The translations under genes and the position numbers were made by a program. The notes below the pieces were generated by a model. The model made no database searches. It was not told the DNA's origin and saw only the letters and a program-made list of their open reading frames with translations. This document shows positions 34,179 through 46,453 of a stretch of DNA of 64,000 nucleotides, in pieces. This DNA is from an uncultured Alphaproteobacteria bacterium (GTDB lineage Bacteria; Pseudomonadota; Alphaproteobacteria; Micropepsales; Micropepsaceae). The stretch covers positions 17,415-81,414 of the forward strand of contig CADECX010000010.1 of the NCBI GenBank assembly GCA_902825865.1. Reading direction: 5' to 3'. Numbering within the stretch: position 1 is the first letter of the stretch; each line of letters opens with the position of its first letter.

Positions 34179-34538
34179 ATGGCTTTGCGTGCGAAATTGC
34201 GGGAATGGAGCGGAATGCTTCTGGCCTGTTTTCTCGTGGTGGCGGTATTAACCCCCACCATCGACACCTTCGCGTGTCTCTCCGATCTTGCTGCTACTGT
34301 TGTTTCAGAGCCGGGCACATCAAGCGAATTAATTCTCGACGCTGGAGAGCCGACCCATGATGAGAGGGATAGCGCGTGCATTCACGGGCATTGCCATCAC
34401 TGGGCTGGCTTTACGAAGCTTGCAGAGCGGGCGTCCCTTGAGGGGGCGGGATTAACTTCCCTGGACGCGCCCATGGGGTCATTTCGCCCTCGTCCGTCTG
34501 CACCCCAGATACAACTACTCAGGCCTCCTCGCGCTTGA
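34179..34538 (+). CDS. CzcI-like small periplasmic Cys/His protein (copy B)
   Basis: 119 aa. Signal or anchor (MLLACFLVVAVLTPTIDTFA), then an acidic part (EPTHDERD), a metal-ligand cluster CIHGHCHHWAGF (about residues 66-77), and the end IQLLRPPRA. It shares with copy A at 29.4 kb the Cys...Cys-x-His-x-His-Trp spacing and the LLRPPRA C-terminus, though the rest has diverged. ATG 34179 has AGGA seven bases upstream. It is 53 bp before the outer-membrane channel gene of the second RND operon, the place of czcI in Cupriavidus. Metal binding and regulatory role are inferred. Confidence 0.72.
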   Translation: MALRAKLREWSGMLLACFLVVAVLTPTIDTFACLSDLAATVVSEPGTSSELILDAGEPTHDERDSACIHGHCHHWAGFTKLAERASLEGAGLTSLDAPMGSFRPRPSAPQIQLLRPPRA

Positions 34539-34591
34539 TCCTGTAACGCGCTCACGCGCGCGACCTTGATCCATAGCGAGAGGATATTCCC

Positions 34592-35904
34592 ATGTCTGAT
34601 GTCGGACGGCTGCCAACCTTGGCGGCAAATCGAGTAGCTATTATCAATCTTATTTGCTTTGCCTTCACCGCACCCATCTGCGGTCTGTTGTTGTCGGTAT
34701 GCGCCGCCAGCCCTGCTTTAGGACAGCCGTCGATGACCTTGGGCGATGCAATATCGCGGGCTGTCGCCACCGATCCCACTGCCGGTGCCAATACGGCACG
34801 TGTTGATGCGGCGTCTGCCTCTGTGCGTCAGGCAGGCAACGGCCCCCGTCCCAATGCCGGGATAGATGTGGAGGATTTCGCTGGGACTGGTCCTTACAAC
34901 CGGTTCAACCGGTCGCAGAGTACTGCCTTCTACGAGCAAACATGGGAGCGAGGCGACAAGCGCGTCGCCCGAATCGGTGTGGCGCAGGCGGAAGTCGAAG
35001 TGGCACGAAAGCGCGCCTCTATCCGCTTGCTGGACCTGATCGCGAAGGTTCAGGGCGCCTGGATTGATGCCGCCGCAGCCGAAGCCGCAATTGCCATCGC
35101 TGAGGAGCGCGTGGCTATTGCCGAAAGGCTGGAGCGCGAAGTTCGCCGACGGGTGGGCCGGGCACTCGATCCGCTGTTTGCCGGAGAACGCGCCAAGACG
35201 AACTTGGTACAGGCGCTCACCGCTCGGGACCAGGCCATCGAGACGTCCAAGATAGCGCGGCGCTCTTTGTCGTCCTGGTGGGGCGGCACAGAGGATTTCC
35301 GGATTGATCCAAAAGAACTTGCTCAGCTTAAGACGGTCGGTTCGCCATCAGGTGCCAATCCCGATCTGGCATTGGTAACGGCGGAGCGGGACGTGGCCGA
35401 TGCAAGCATGCGGCTTGCCGAAAGCGCCAGCTACGCAGATCCTACCTTCCGGGTCGGTGTTCGCCACCTCGCAGGGGACAGTGGCGTAGCGGTGATTGTT
35501 GGAGGGGCAATCCCGCTCGGTGTTGAAGGTGCCAACCGCTCCAATCTAGATCGGGCAGCGGCGCTGCGGCGGGCTGCCGACGCCGAGTTGGCAGTGTCGC
35601 GCCTGGAAGTACGGCGCGAGACGGAACGGCTGGTTGCTGATCGCGCCCGTATCAGAGCGGAAGTTACCCGCATCGACGCGGAAATTCTTCCGACGGCGGA
35701 GGGGGCCGCGAAACTGGTTGTCGATGGTTATACGCGCGGCGGAACTGCCTTCACGTATCTGGAGATGGCCGACGCCCAGCGCGCGGTTATCGACGCGCAT
35801 ACGCGCAAGCTCGAACTTCTGAGACAATTCCATCAGGACGGCGTCCGGCTGGATCGCCTTTCGGGGCGCTATATCGCGGCCATTTCTGGCCAAGAGGCAC
35901 AAAA

Positions 35905-35908
<4 letters not shown>
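34592..35908 (+). CDS. czcC: Outer-membrane channel of an RND pump, CzcC/TolC-like
   Basis: 438 aa. A long signal peptide (about residues 15-44) is followed by two repeats of the outer-membrane efflux protein fold: helical stretches rich in Ala/Arg/Glu (ASIRLLDLIAKVQGAWIDAAAAEAAIAIAEERV) and beta segments (PTFRVGVRHLAGDSGVAVIVGGAIPLG). The PLG motif and the AYRSGGxxF-like turn (VDGYTRGGTAFTYLEMADAQR) are typical. It carries metal across the outer membrane with CzcB and CzcA encoded next. The stop overlaps the czcB start (ATGA). It is the only channel of this type in the window and may also serve the pumps that lack one. Confidence 0.9.
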
Positions 35909-40351
<4,443 letters not shown>

Positions 40352-40354
40352 AGA

Positions 40355-40495
40355 ATGTCTGGGGATCACAGCCACGTTACGAGATCGAATCCGAAGCGGC
40401 ATATCATCGCGCTATCGTTTACCGGGACCTTTCTGGTCGCTTACTTGCAGGAGAGCTCAATGCGACACCGTACCAAAATCAGATCCCGATCATGA
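40355..40495 (+). pseudogene. czcD-like 5' remnant, now a 46-codon leader ORF
   Basis: The frame begins MSGDHSHVTRSNPKRHIIAL and continues SFTGTFLVA. His-rich start plus LxxALxxTGTFLVAE is how CDF exporters such as CzcD begin. After residue 29 the match stops (YLQESSMRHRTKIRSRS) and a TGA at 40493-40495 ends it. That TGA overlaps the ATG of the following ATPase (ATGA). A deletion seems to have removed the rest of czcD. The leftover ORF may still be translated and feed ribosomes into the ATPase gene. Confidence 0.7.
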
Positions 40496-42366
40496 AGCAT
40501 TGGTGGAAGTCATCTAAAGGGTTGCTGGTGATTGTAAGTGGCGGTGCCCTTGCTACAGCCTTCGGGATTGGCAAGCTGATGCCAGAGGTTGCGCCATGGG
40601 CATTTATTGCTGCGCTATTGATTGGTCTGTTGCCAATTGCGCGCCGCGCCGTCATGGCCGGTTTGGCGGGCTCGCCATTCACGATTGAAACCCTGATGAC
40701 CATAGCCGCAGTAGGCGCGGTGGTTATCGGGGCGGCGGAGGAAGGTGCAACCGTTGTATTCCTTTTTCTTGTCGGTGAGTTGCTTGAAGGTGTCGCCGCT
40801 GGAAAGGCGCGGGCGAGCATCCAGGGATTGGCTGAGCTGGTGCCAAAAACAGCATTGGTGGAGCGCGAGGGCCGTACAGAAGAGATACCTACCAACGAAA
40901 TAACTGTTGGAGCCATTCTGCTTGTGCGCCCCGGCGACCGATTGCCAGCGGACGGCGTGATCATGTCGGGCGAGAGTGCGATAAACGAGGCTCCTGTGAA
41001 CGGTGAAAGCATTCCCGTGCGCAAGAGTGTGGACGCCATAGTGTTCGCTGGGACCGTCAACGGGGAGGCTGCGTTGCGAATCCGCGTCACCGCGTCCGCA
41101 GCCGACAATACGATTGCCAGGGTGGTGCGACTCGTCGAGGAGGCGCAGGAAAGCAAAGCGCCGACCGAACGGTTCATCGACCGCTTCTCCCGATATTACA
41201 CACCCGCCGTGGTGGTCCTCGCGACACTGGTGGCAGTCATTCCGCCCTTGCTGTTTGGCGGGGCTTGGTCTGCGTGGGTCTACAAGGGCCTTGCCCTTCT
41301 TCTTATCGGATGCCCATGCGCTTTGGTGATTTCCACACCGGCGGCCATTGCTGCCTCGCTCTCAGCGGGTGCGAAGCGCGGCCTGCTTCTTAAGGGCGGG
41401 GCAGTCCTCGAACAGTTGAGAAAGATTACAATCGTCTGTTTCGATAAAACTGGGACACTGACCGAAGGCAAGCCCAAGGTGACTGATGTGTTGTCGTTTG
41501 GCTTGCCGAAAGACGAAATAGTTCGCCTAGCTGCCGCTCTGGAGACCGGTTCATCTCATCCACTAGCGTCGGCCATTCTTGCTCAAGCAGTGACTGATAA
41601 GGTGACGGTACCGCAAGTTATGGACGCCGAGTCCCACGGAGGCAAGGGCGTGTCCGGGACGGTCGAAGGCCAGATGCTATTTCTGGGCTCACCCAAGGCA
41701 GCGGAGGAGCGGGTAATAATGAAGCCCGATCAGCTAGCGATTATCGAAATGCTGAATCGTGAGGGAAAAACGGTCGCCGTTCTGTTGGTCGGCGAGACAT
41801 TGGCGGGTGCAATCGCCATGCGCGATGAACCACGTTCCGACGCAGTCACAGGCCTTAAGATGCTGGCAGATTCGGGCATTAAAACGGTGATGTTGACTGG
41901 CGACAATCGCCGTACGGCTGAGGCGATAGGCAGGCAGCTCGGCATCGAGGTCCGAGCGGACCTGCTGCCAGAGGATAAACAAAAAATTGTGATCGAAATG
42001 AAGGGCCAAGGCATGACCGTGGCGAAAGTCGGCGATGGCATAAACGATGCTCCTGCGTTGGCGGCGGCGGACGTTGGGATCGCGATGGGCGGCGGATCGG
42101 ACGTGGCTTTGGAAACGGCTGACGCTGCGGTGCTCCACGGTCGTGTGGCTGACGTGGCTGCGATGGTTGACCTGTCTAAAAGAACCATGCGCATTATCCA
42201 TCAAAATATTACGCTTTCTCTCGGCCTCAAGGCGGTGTTCCTAGTCACAACTGTAACCGGCGTCACTGGACTGTGGCCTGCAATCCTCGCCGATACAGGG
42301 GCGACCGTGCTTGTGACGTTGAACGCGCTGAGGCTGCTCACCCCCGTGCGGAAGATGGGAAGTTGA
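40492..42366 (+). CDS. Zn/Cd/Pb-type P1B ATPase without N-terminal metal domain
   Basis: 624 aa exporter. Two first helices (about residues 9-50), AGSPFTIETLMT, the actuator loop (PVNGES), the ion site GCPCALVIST (about 280), [13 protein letters not shown] (about 320), HP motif SSHPLASAI (about 353), and GDGINDAPALAAADVGIAMG near the end. The CPC helix is followed by SAAI-type ZntA/CadA sequence (VISTPAAIAASLSAGAKRGLLLKGG), pointing to divalent metals. The HMA domain usual at the N-terminus is absent. The first reasonable start is ATG 40492; a longer frame runs through the end of czcA and is not credible. The ATG has no own ribosome-binding site but overlaps the stop of the czcD remnant, so coupling is likely. 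Confidence 0.88.
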   Translation: MKHWWKSSKGLLVIVSGGALATAFGIGKLMPEVAPWAFIAALLIGLLPIARRAVMAGLAGSPFTIETLMTIAAVGAVVIGAAEEGATVVFLFLVGELLEGVAAGKARASIQGLAELVPKTALVEREGRTEEIPTNEITVGAILLVRPGDRLPADGVIMSGESAINEAPVNGESIPVRKSVDAIVFAGTVNGEAALRIRVTASAADNTIARVVRLVEEAQESKAPTERFIDRFSRYYTPAVVVLATLVAVIPPLLFGGAWSAWVYKGLALLLIGCPCALVISTPAAIAASLSAGAKRGLLLKGGAVLEQLRKITIVCFDKTGTLTEGKPKVTDVLSFGLPKDEIVRLAAALETGSSHPLASAILAQAVTDKVTVPQVMDAESHGGKGVSGTVEGQMLFLGSPKAAEERVIMKPDQLAIIEMLNREGKTVAVLLVGETLAGAIAMRDEPRSDAVTGLKMLADSGIKTVMLTGDNRRTAEAIGRQLGIEVRADLLPEDKQKIVIEMKGQGMTVAKVGDGINDAPALAAADVGIAMGGGSDVALETADAAVLHGRVADVAAMVDLSKRTMRIIHQNITLSLGLKAVFLVTTVTGVTGLWPAILADTGATVLVTLNALRLLTPVRKMGS

Positions 42367-42457
42367 GCTGAGAATGAAGGCTGCCAGCGCCAGCACGAAA
42401 TATCAGAGCAAAGCGGCAAAAAGGACGACAGGTTCTTTCATTTTCAGCGCCCCACAA

Positions 42458-42486
42458 ATGACCGCTTTTGGCGCAAAGCAGACATT
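42458..42486. repeat. Dispersed imperfect palindrome, copy 2
   Basis: It begins ATGACCGCTTTTGGCGCAAA and ends GCAGACATT; near-identical to 24207-24235. It lies between the ATPase stop and the integrase stop. Its inner part GGCGCAAAGC also matches the half-copy at the right flank of the IS. Confidence 0.65.
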
Positions 42487-42520
42487 GCAACCTCGGCTTG
42501 AGCAGGGCACCGGGCCCGAC

Positions 42521-43579
42521 TTAGTCTTCGAGGACGCTCTCTAAGTATTTCTCCCATTTGGCGACGGCTTCGCGCATTTCTGGGAGATAGTTGTAACGGT
42601 CGTAGGTGCCCGTTACGCCGGCCTGGACGCCGGAAATGTGGTTGATGTACCGCTCTGCGACTTCCCGGCTGATCCCCAAGGAAGCCAATTTGGTCCTGAA
42701 CGTCCTCCGGAGGTCGTGGAGGGTCCAGTCTGTTACCCCGGAAAGTTTATCGAGACGAGCTTTCGCTTTGGAGAAGCCGTTGTAGGAAAGGTGGCGGAGG
42801 AACGGCTTCGCCATCTTTGGAAAGGGGAAGGTGTGCTCGCGGCCGTTCTTCGTCAGAGAGCCGGGAAGGGTGATGAGGTCACCGGAAATCATGGCCGGTA
42901 GGATGTGGGAAGTTTCACCGGTCCTCTGTCCGCAGAGGATCAAAAGTTTGACGATGCGCCCGAACGGATCATCGGGACAAGCATGCCAGACCCTGTGAAG
43001 CTCATTGTCCGTAAGCGTCCTTTCCCTGGACTTGGACCCGTGAGGAGTTTGCATCCGGTCGAGGGGGTTCTTGTCGAGGTAGTGCTTCCGGTAAGCCCAC
43101 CGGATGAAGATGCGGACGTACACGAAGGCGTGGTGCCGCTCGGCAGGACGGTTCTTCAGCTTGTCTAATGGCCGCTGGAAGTCGTGCGGGGTAAGGGCTT
43201 CGAGCTTAGTGATCCCGAACTTGAAGTGGGTCTTCAGGTGGCGGCGGTAGCTCTTGAGGGTGCTCGCGCGGTTCTTGGCCGAAACTTCCTCAAGGAACTC
43301 CTCCAGAGCCGAATTCCAGCTCCTCGAGAGGGGCCGGGTCTTTCCGAGGGTGTATTCGGCCAGCCTGCGCTTCGCTTCCTGGCGAGCATCTGTGAGGGCG
43401 ATGATGCCCACCCGTCCGAGGGTTTCTTTCGTCCGCCTGGGACCGTGGGTCAGGACGTAAGATTTGGTCCCTCCTTCGGAGACCCGGACCCCGAAGCCGG
43501 TGAGGAGGTCGTCGGTGTAGTAGGACACACCCTTTTCTGGCAGCTTGAGGGCGCGTATCGAGATGTCAGTCAGGCGCAT
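42521..43579 (-). CDS. Tyrosine recombinase (genomic-island integrase)
   Basis: 352 aa. The N-terminal part includes a DUF4102-like start (LTDISIRALKLPEKGVSYYTDDLLTGFGVRV) and a SAM-like core-binding domain (about 85-170). The catalytic domain has Arg219 (LCGQRTGE), Lys244, HDLRR with His288 and Arg291, His314, and Tyr326 in TYDRYNY. It would integrate and excise the island at the tRNA gene whose 3' half lies 140 bp beyond its start. ATG 43579 is used. An inverted pair CTCAC...GTGAG (about 43,597-43,613) stands just upstream and may be a binding site. All catalytic residues are present, so it may be active. Confidence 0.92.
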   Translation of the reverse strand: MRLTDISIRALKLPEKGVSYYTDDLLTGFGVRVSEGGTKSYVLTHGPRRTKETLGRVGIIALTDARQEAKRRLAEYTLGKTRPLSRSWNSALEEFLEEVSAKNRASTLKSYRRHLKTHFKFGITKLEALTPHDFQRPLDKLKNRPAERHHAFVYVRIFIRWAYRKHYLDKNPLDRMQTPHGSKSRERTLTDNELHRVWHACPDDPFGRIVKLLILCGQRTGETSHILPAMISGDLITLPGSLTKNGREHTFPFPKMAKPFLRHLSYNGFSKAKARLDKLSGVTDWTLHDLRRTFRTKLASLGISREVAERYINHISGVQAGVTGTYDRYNYLPEMREAVAKWEKYLESVLED

Positions 43580-43720
43580 TATAGTCTCTCCATAGTCTCA
43601 CGCCTCGTGTGAGTAGGGAGGAGGAGGCATGAACGCGATGAAGGGACAAAAGCCGAAAAATACAAGACGCCTCCGTTACTTAGAGACGCCATGGGTTGCT
43701 ATGCTTCGGCCTTAAATATA

Positions 43721-43766
43721 AATCATAATCCCTTGGTCGGCGGTTCAAATCCGTCCGGTGCTACCA
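43721..43766 (+). other. Isolated 3' half of a tRNA gene (attachment site, right end of the island)
   Basis: About 46 bases reading from a CAT-containing anticodon loop (ATCATAA) through variable loop TGGTC, T-arm GGCGG-TTCAAAT-CCGTC, acceptor strand CGGTGCT, A and CCA. The T-stem pairs correctly (one G-T). The matching 5' half (it should begin AGCACCG) is not present in the upstream 200 bases, so this is not a working tRNA gene. Such 3' fragments arise when an island integrates into a tRNA gene and duplicates its end. The anticodon CAT suggests a tRNA-Met/Ile2-type target; that is tentative. Confidence 0.75.
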
Positions 43767-43799
43767 TTCATTCGCGCCCGGATCGGGTGCGAATGAATG
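43765..43799. terminator. Long hairpin directly after the tRNA 3' end
   Basis: CATTCATTCGC (43765-43775) pairs perfectly with GCGAATGAATG (43789-43799), with an inner CCCG/CGGG stem. It starts inside the CCA. There is no T-run, so it may be a processing signal or terminator of the original tRNA. Confidence 0.55.
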
Positions 43800-43884
43800 A
43801 CAAGCGGCCCCGCGCGTCAGCGACTTGAGGGGCCGCGCGTCAGGCGAAAACTCCGGCCTAGACGCACAGACGAACGGCCAAAAC
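43792..43884. repeat. Tandem structured repeat, copy 1
   Basis: Unit: GAATGACAA, stem GCGGCCCC (43804-43811), 17-base loop GCGCGTCAGCGACTTGA, stem GGGGCCGC (43829-43836), then GGCGAAAAC, CCGGCC, ACGCACAG and CCAAAAC. Copy 2 keeps loop and tail but has a different, equally perfect stem. Confidence 0.75.
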
Positions 43885-43903
43885 AAGGGTCCGTCCCGCG
43901 CGC

Positions 43904-44000
43904 AAATGAATGCCAAGGCCGGGCGCGCGCCAGCGACTTAAGCCCGGCCGCGGCAGGCGAAAACACCGCCCTTACACGCACAGGCATACGTGCGGCAAAA
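43904..44000. repeat. Tandem structured repeat, copy 2
   Basis: Unit: GAATGCCAA, stem GGCCGGGC (43917-43924), 17-base loop GCGCGCCAGCGACTTAA, stem GCCCGGCC (43942-43949), then GGCAGGCGAAAAC, CACGCACAGGC and GCAAAAC. Six of the eight stem pairs differ from copy 1 and all remain paired. Confidence 0.75.
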
Positions 44001-44083
44001 CCTCAACCCAAGCGCGCGTTCAAAAGTTAACCAAAGGTAAATTTTTTGTTTGCACCTTCGCCAATGCGCGTCACGATGTGCCC

Positions 44084-44263
44084 ATGCGAGCACTTCTTCC
44101 CAAAAGCGTGGCGCAGCTCACCGGTGTGTTGGTGACGGCCATTGTCGCCTTCGGCACCGATGTGGATGTCTATTACGCCATGCCGCTGGGCGTGTTCGCG
44201 GGCGCCACGGCAATCTTTTTCGTGTCGCTATCGGAAATGAAGCGGCCGCTGCGCGCCAAATAG
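44084..44263 (+). CDS. Small two-helix membrane protein, 59 aa
   Basis: 59 aa: LTGVLVTAIVAFGTDV (about residues 11-28) and MPLGVFAGATAIFFVSLSE (about 33-51) are hydrophobic, and the end KRPLRAK is basic. No recognisable family. The start ATG 44084 has no strong ribosome-binding site. It is convergent with motA, whose stop lies 12 bases away. Composition and the clear hydrophobic pattern support a gene, but it may be chance. Confidence 0.45.
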   Translation: MRALLPKSVAQLTGVLVTAIVAFGTDVDVYYAMPLGVFAGATAIFFVSLSEMKRPLRAK

Positions 44264-44274
44264 CGCGATCTCTA

Positions 44275-45147
44275 TCAGGCCGTATCCGGCGGAATATTGT
44301 TGAGCGCGGCTTCCAGTTCCTGGAAGCTGGGCTGGTATTCTGACGGCACGCTGCCGCGGCCGATTTCCACCGAAACTTGCGCCGCATTGCCGTGCAGATG
44401 CGCCACCAGAATATCGCGGATCACGTGATAGAACAGCGCATCCTCGTCGATCACCGCCTTCAGGCGCGTGCCCAGCGGGCCGACAATGCCATAGGCCAGG
44501 AACACGCCCAGGAAGGTACCGACCAGCGCCGAGCCGATCATTTCGCCCAAGACTTCCGGCGGCTCGCTGATCGCGCTCATGGTCTTGATCACGCCCAACA
44601 CGGCGGCGACGATGCCCAGCGCCGGCAGGCCGTCGGCCATGGACTGCAGCGCATTGGCGCCCACCAAGGCTTCGTGATGATGCTTTTCCAGCTGCTTTTC
44701 CATGGCGGTTTCGACCTGGTGCGGGTCTTCCAGGCTCATGGTCATCATGCGCAGCGTGTCGCAGATGAAATCCAGCGCGAAGTGATCTTTGCAGATCTTG
44801 GGATAGCGCTTGAAGATGGACGAGTCGTCCGGCTTTTCGATATGGGCTTCCAGGGCGATCAGGCCCTTGGATTTCATGGTCTTTGTCAGCAGGAACAAGA
44901 GACAAAGCAGGTCGTTATAGTCCTTCGGCTTCCAGCGCGGGCCGGAGATGACCTGGCCCAAGCCGCCGACGATCTTTTTGACATTGTACACCGAGCCGGC
45001 AATCAGCATGGCCGCGATGGCGGCGCCGAAAATGGTCAGCATTTCGTGCGGCGCCGCATGGATCACCACGCCCAGCGAACCGCCGGTCATCAGGTAACCG
45101 CCGAACACGCAGGCGAAAAGAACGACAATGCCGCCAATCTGAAGCAT
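44275..45147 (-). CDS. motA: Flagellar motor stator protein MotA
   Basis: 290 aa inner-membrane ion-channel part of the flagellar motor. Four helices: about residues 4-22, 34-52, 168-190 and 200-222. Between helices 2 and 3 is the cytoplasmic loop that contacts the rotor (MKSKGLIALEAHIEKPDDSSIF, and further charged residues). The conserved GLPALGIVAAVLGVIKTM and PLGTRLKAV in helices 3-4 are typical of proton-driven MotA. No motB is adjacent, which is common in Alphaproteobacteria. GGGTTT stands before the ATG. Confidence 0.94.
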   Translation of the reverse strand: MLQIGGIVVLFACVFGGYLMTGGSLGVVIHAAPHEMLTIFGAAIAAMLIAGSVYNVKKIVGGLGQVISGPRWKPKDYNDLLCLLFLLTKTMKSKGLIALEAHIEKPDDSSIFKRYPKICKDHFALDFICDTLRMMTMSLEDPHQVETAMEKQLEKHHHEALVGANALQSMADGLPALGIVAAVLGVIKTMSAISEPPEVLGEMIGSALVGTFLGVFLAYGIVGPLGTRLKAVIDEDALFYHVIRDILVAHLHGNAAQVSVEIGRGSVPSEYQPSFQELEAALNNIPPDTA

Positions 45148-45259
45148 GAAAAACCCGCGAAATCCTGGGCCGCAGTATTAACGGGAGGGCTTAAAGAGGC
45201 GTGAATTGCCCCCGTTTCGCGCGGGTTTCAAACCTTAACGCTTGGTGACCAGCAAGGGC

Positions 45260-45745
45260 TTAGTGCGCTTCCGCCAGCCGGCGGGCGACCAGGGCCGCCA
45301 GTTCCGCCGCGACCTTATCACCCATCCGCACATCATCGTCCTCGGCGCGGGCGGCGCGGGCGATGGCCGAGGCGTGCAGCGCCACGATGGTGGCATCCAG
45401 CGGTTTCCCGACGCGCTCCATATCGTCCATATAGCGGCAGAGGATTTCGGCGATCCGCCCGGTGGTGATCATGCCGGCGGTTTCCGCGAAACCGCGAATC
45501 TCATGCACGATCGCAAAGAGTTTTTTCATGTCGTGCGCGGCGGCTTCCATCTCCTCGACATAGCCGAGGATGGCGGCGCGCATGGGCGGAACGGCGGCTT
45601 CCATGGCGGCTTGCGCTTTGGCGGCGGTCTCGGCGGAGCGCAAGGTCAGCAAAGCGCGGGCTGCCGCCGGCTTGCTTAATATTTGCGGATAGGCATCGGG
45701 CTCGATGAATTGGGCGCCGCTGGGCGGCAGGCGTTTTTTTGACAT
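45260..45745 (-). CDS. Hpt-like protein, probable phosphotransfer partner of the upstream response regulator
   Basis: 161 aa, almost all helical and without signal or membrane segments. The stretch MKKLFAIVHEIRGFAETAGM (about residues 73-92) has His81 in HEIRG, as in histidine phosphotransfer domains (HxxKG-like), followed by a second helix (ITTGRIAEILCRYMDDM). It would take or give a phosphoryl group to the CheY-like protein encoded just before it; the two genes overlap at TGATG (one base shared). Position next to motA suggests motility or chemotaxis. The Hpt call rests on this motif and context. Confidence 0.68.
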   Translation of the reverse strand: MSKKRLPPSGAQFIEPDAYPQILSKPAAARALLTLRSAETAAKAQAAMEAAVPPMRAAILGYVEEMEAAAHDMKKLFAIVHEIRGFAETAGMITTGRIAEILCRYMDDMERVGKPLDATIVALHASAIARAARAEDDDVRMGDKVAAELAALVARRLAEAH

Positions 45746-46257
45746 CAGCGTACCTCCGCCTCTTGCAGATCGTCGGCCCTGCGCCAGGGGCCTGTATGCA
45801 TATCCGCCTCCTGATGGCGCCGGCGATCGGGCCCGAAATAGCTGTCGCAGCGCACAAAGGCGCGGGGCCGCTCCAGGATCTCGGTGATGCGCGCGAACAG
45901 ATTGTGGGCGGTGACCGGCTTGGCGAGAATCTCGGTGACGCCGGCGTCGCGCGCCGCTTCCACGCGGTATTTTTCGGTATGCCCGGTGATCATGATGATC
46001 GGGACAAAAGGATTCGGGCTGTTTGCGTCATTGCGCAGATGGCGGGTCAGTTCCAATCCGTCCATCGGACCCATGGCGAGGTCGGTCAGCACCAGGTCGA
46101 TTTTGCGTTCGCGCAGTATGTCCAGGGCGGCCTGGCCATGAATGGCTTCGCCGACGTCTTTGACGCCCAGCGTATTCAGCAGGGCGCGCAGCAAGGAGCG
46201 CATATGCGTATTGTCTTCGACAACAAGCGCCTTGATGCTCTCCAGTCCGGCCGCCAT
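45745..46257 (-). CDS. CheY-like response regulator
   Basis: About 170 aa: one receiver domain and a short charged tail (SYFGPDRRRHQEADMHTGPWRRADD). The receiver shows VVEDN (acidic pocket), LTDLAMGPMDG with the phospho-accepting Asp (about residue 59), MITGH (Thr) and AKPV (Lys). There is no DNA-binding domain. The FGPDRRR tail motif is frequent in alphaproteobacterial single-domain regulators. ATG 46257 has GGAAGG upstream; the open frame extends further but without support. It is the first gene of the pair with the Hpt-like protein. Confidence 0.87.
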   Translation of the reverse strand: MAAGLESIKALVVEDNTHMRSLLRALLNTLGVKDVGEAIHGQAALDILRERKIDLVLTDLAMGPMDGLELTRHLRNDANSPNPFVPIIMITGHTEKYRVEAARDAGVTEILAKPVTAHNLFARITEILERPRAFVRCDSYFGPDRRRHQEADMHTGPWRRADDLQEAEVR

Positions 46258-46453
46258 TCGCCCTTCCGCCATTCGCGGCCGCGTGGCCGCCGAAATCCAG
46301 CAATTGTCTGTAACTGTGGGGTATTTTTCCAACATCTATAACGTGGAAGTTATGGAAGGGTTACGAAAAAGTTTCCAGCATGGGATGGCGGATAGGGCGG
46401 GTAGATAGTTCCCGGGCTTGCCTTTTGCGCCCTTGGCCGCTAGCGAAAATCCC

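Noticed and set aside
43721..43766. Complete tRNA gene
   Set aside because: The T-arm and acceptor 3' strand are good, but no 5' acceptor strand (AGCACCG) or D-arm exists upstream.
43792..44000. CRISPR array
   Set aside because: Only two copies, about 95 bases each, diverged in the stem and without short regular spacers.
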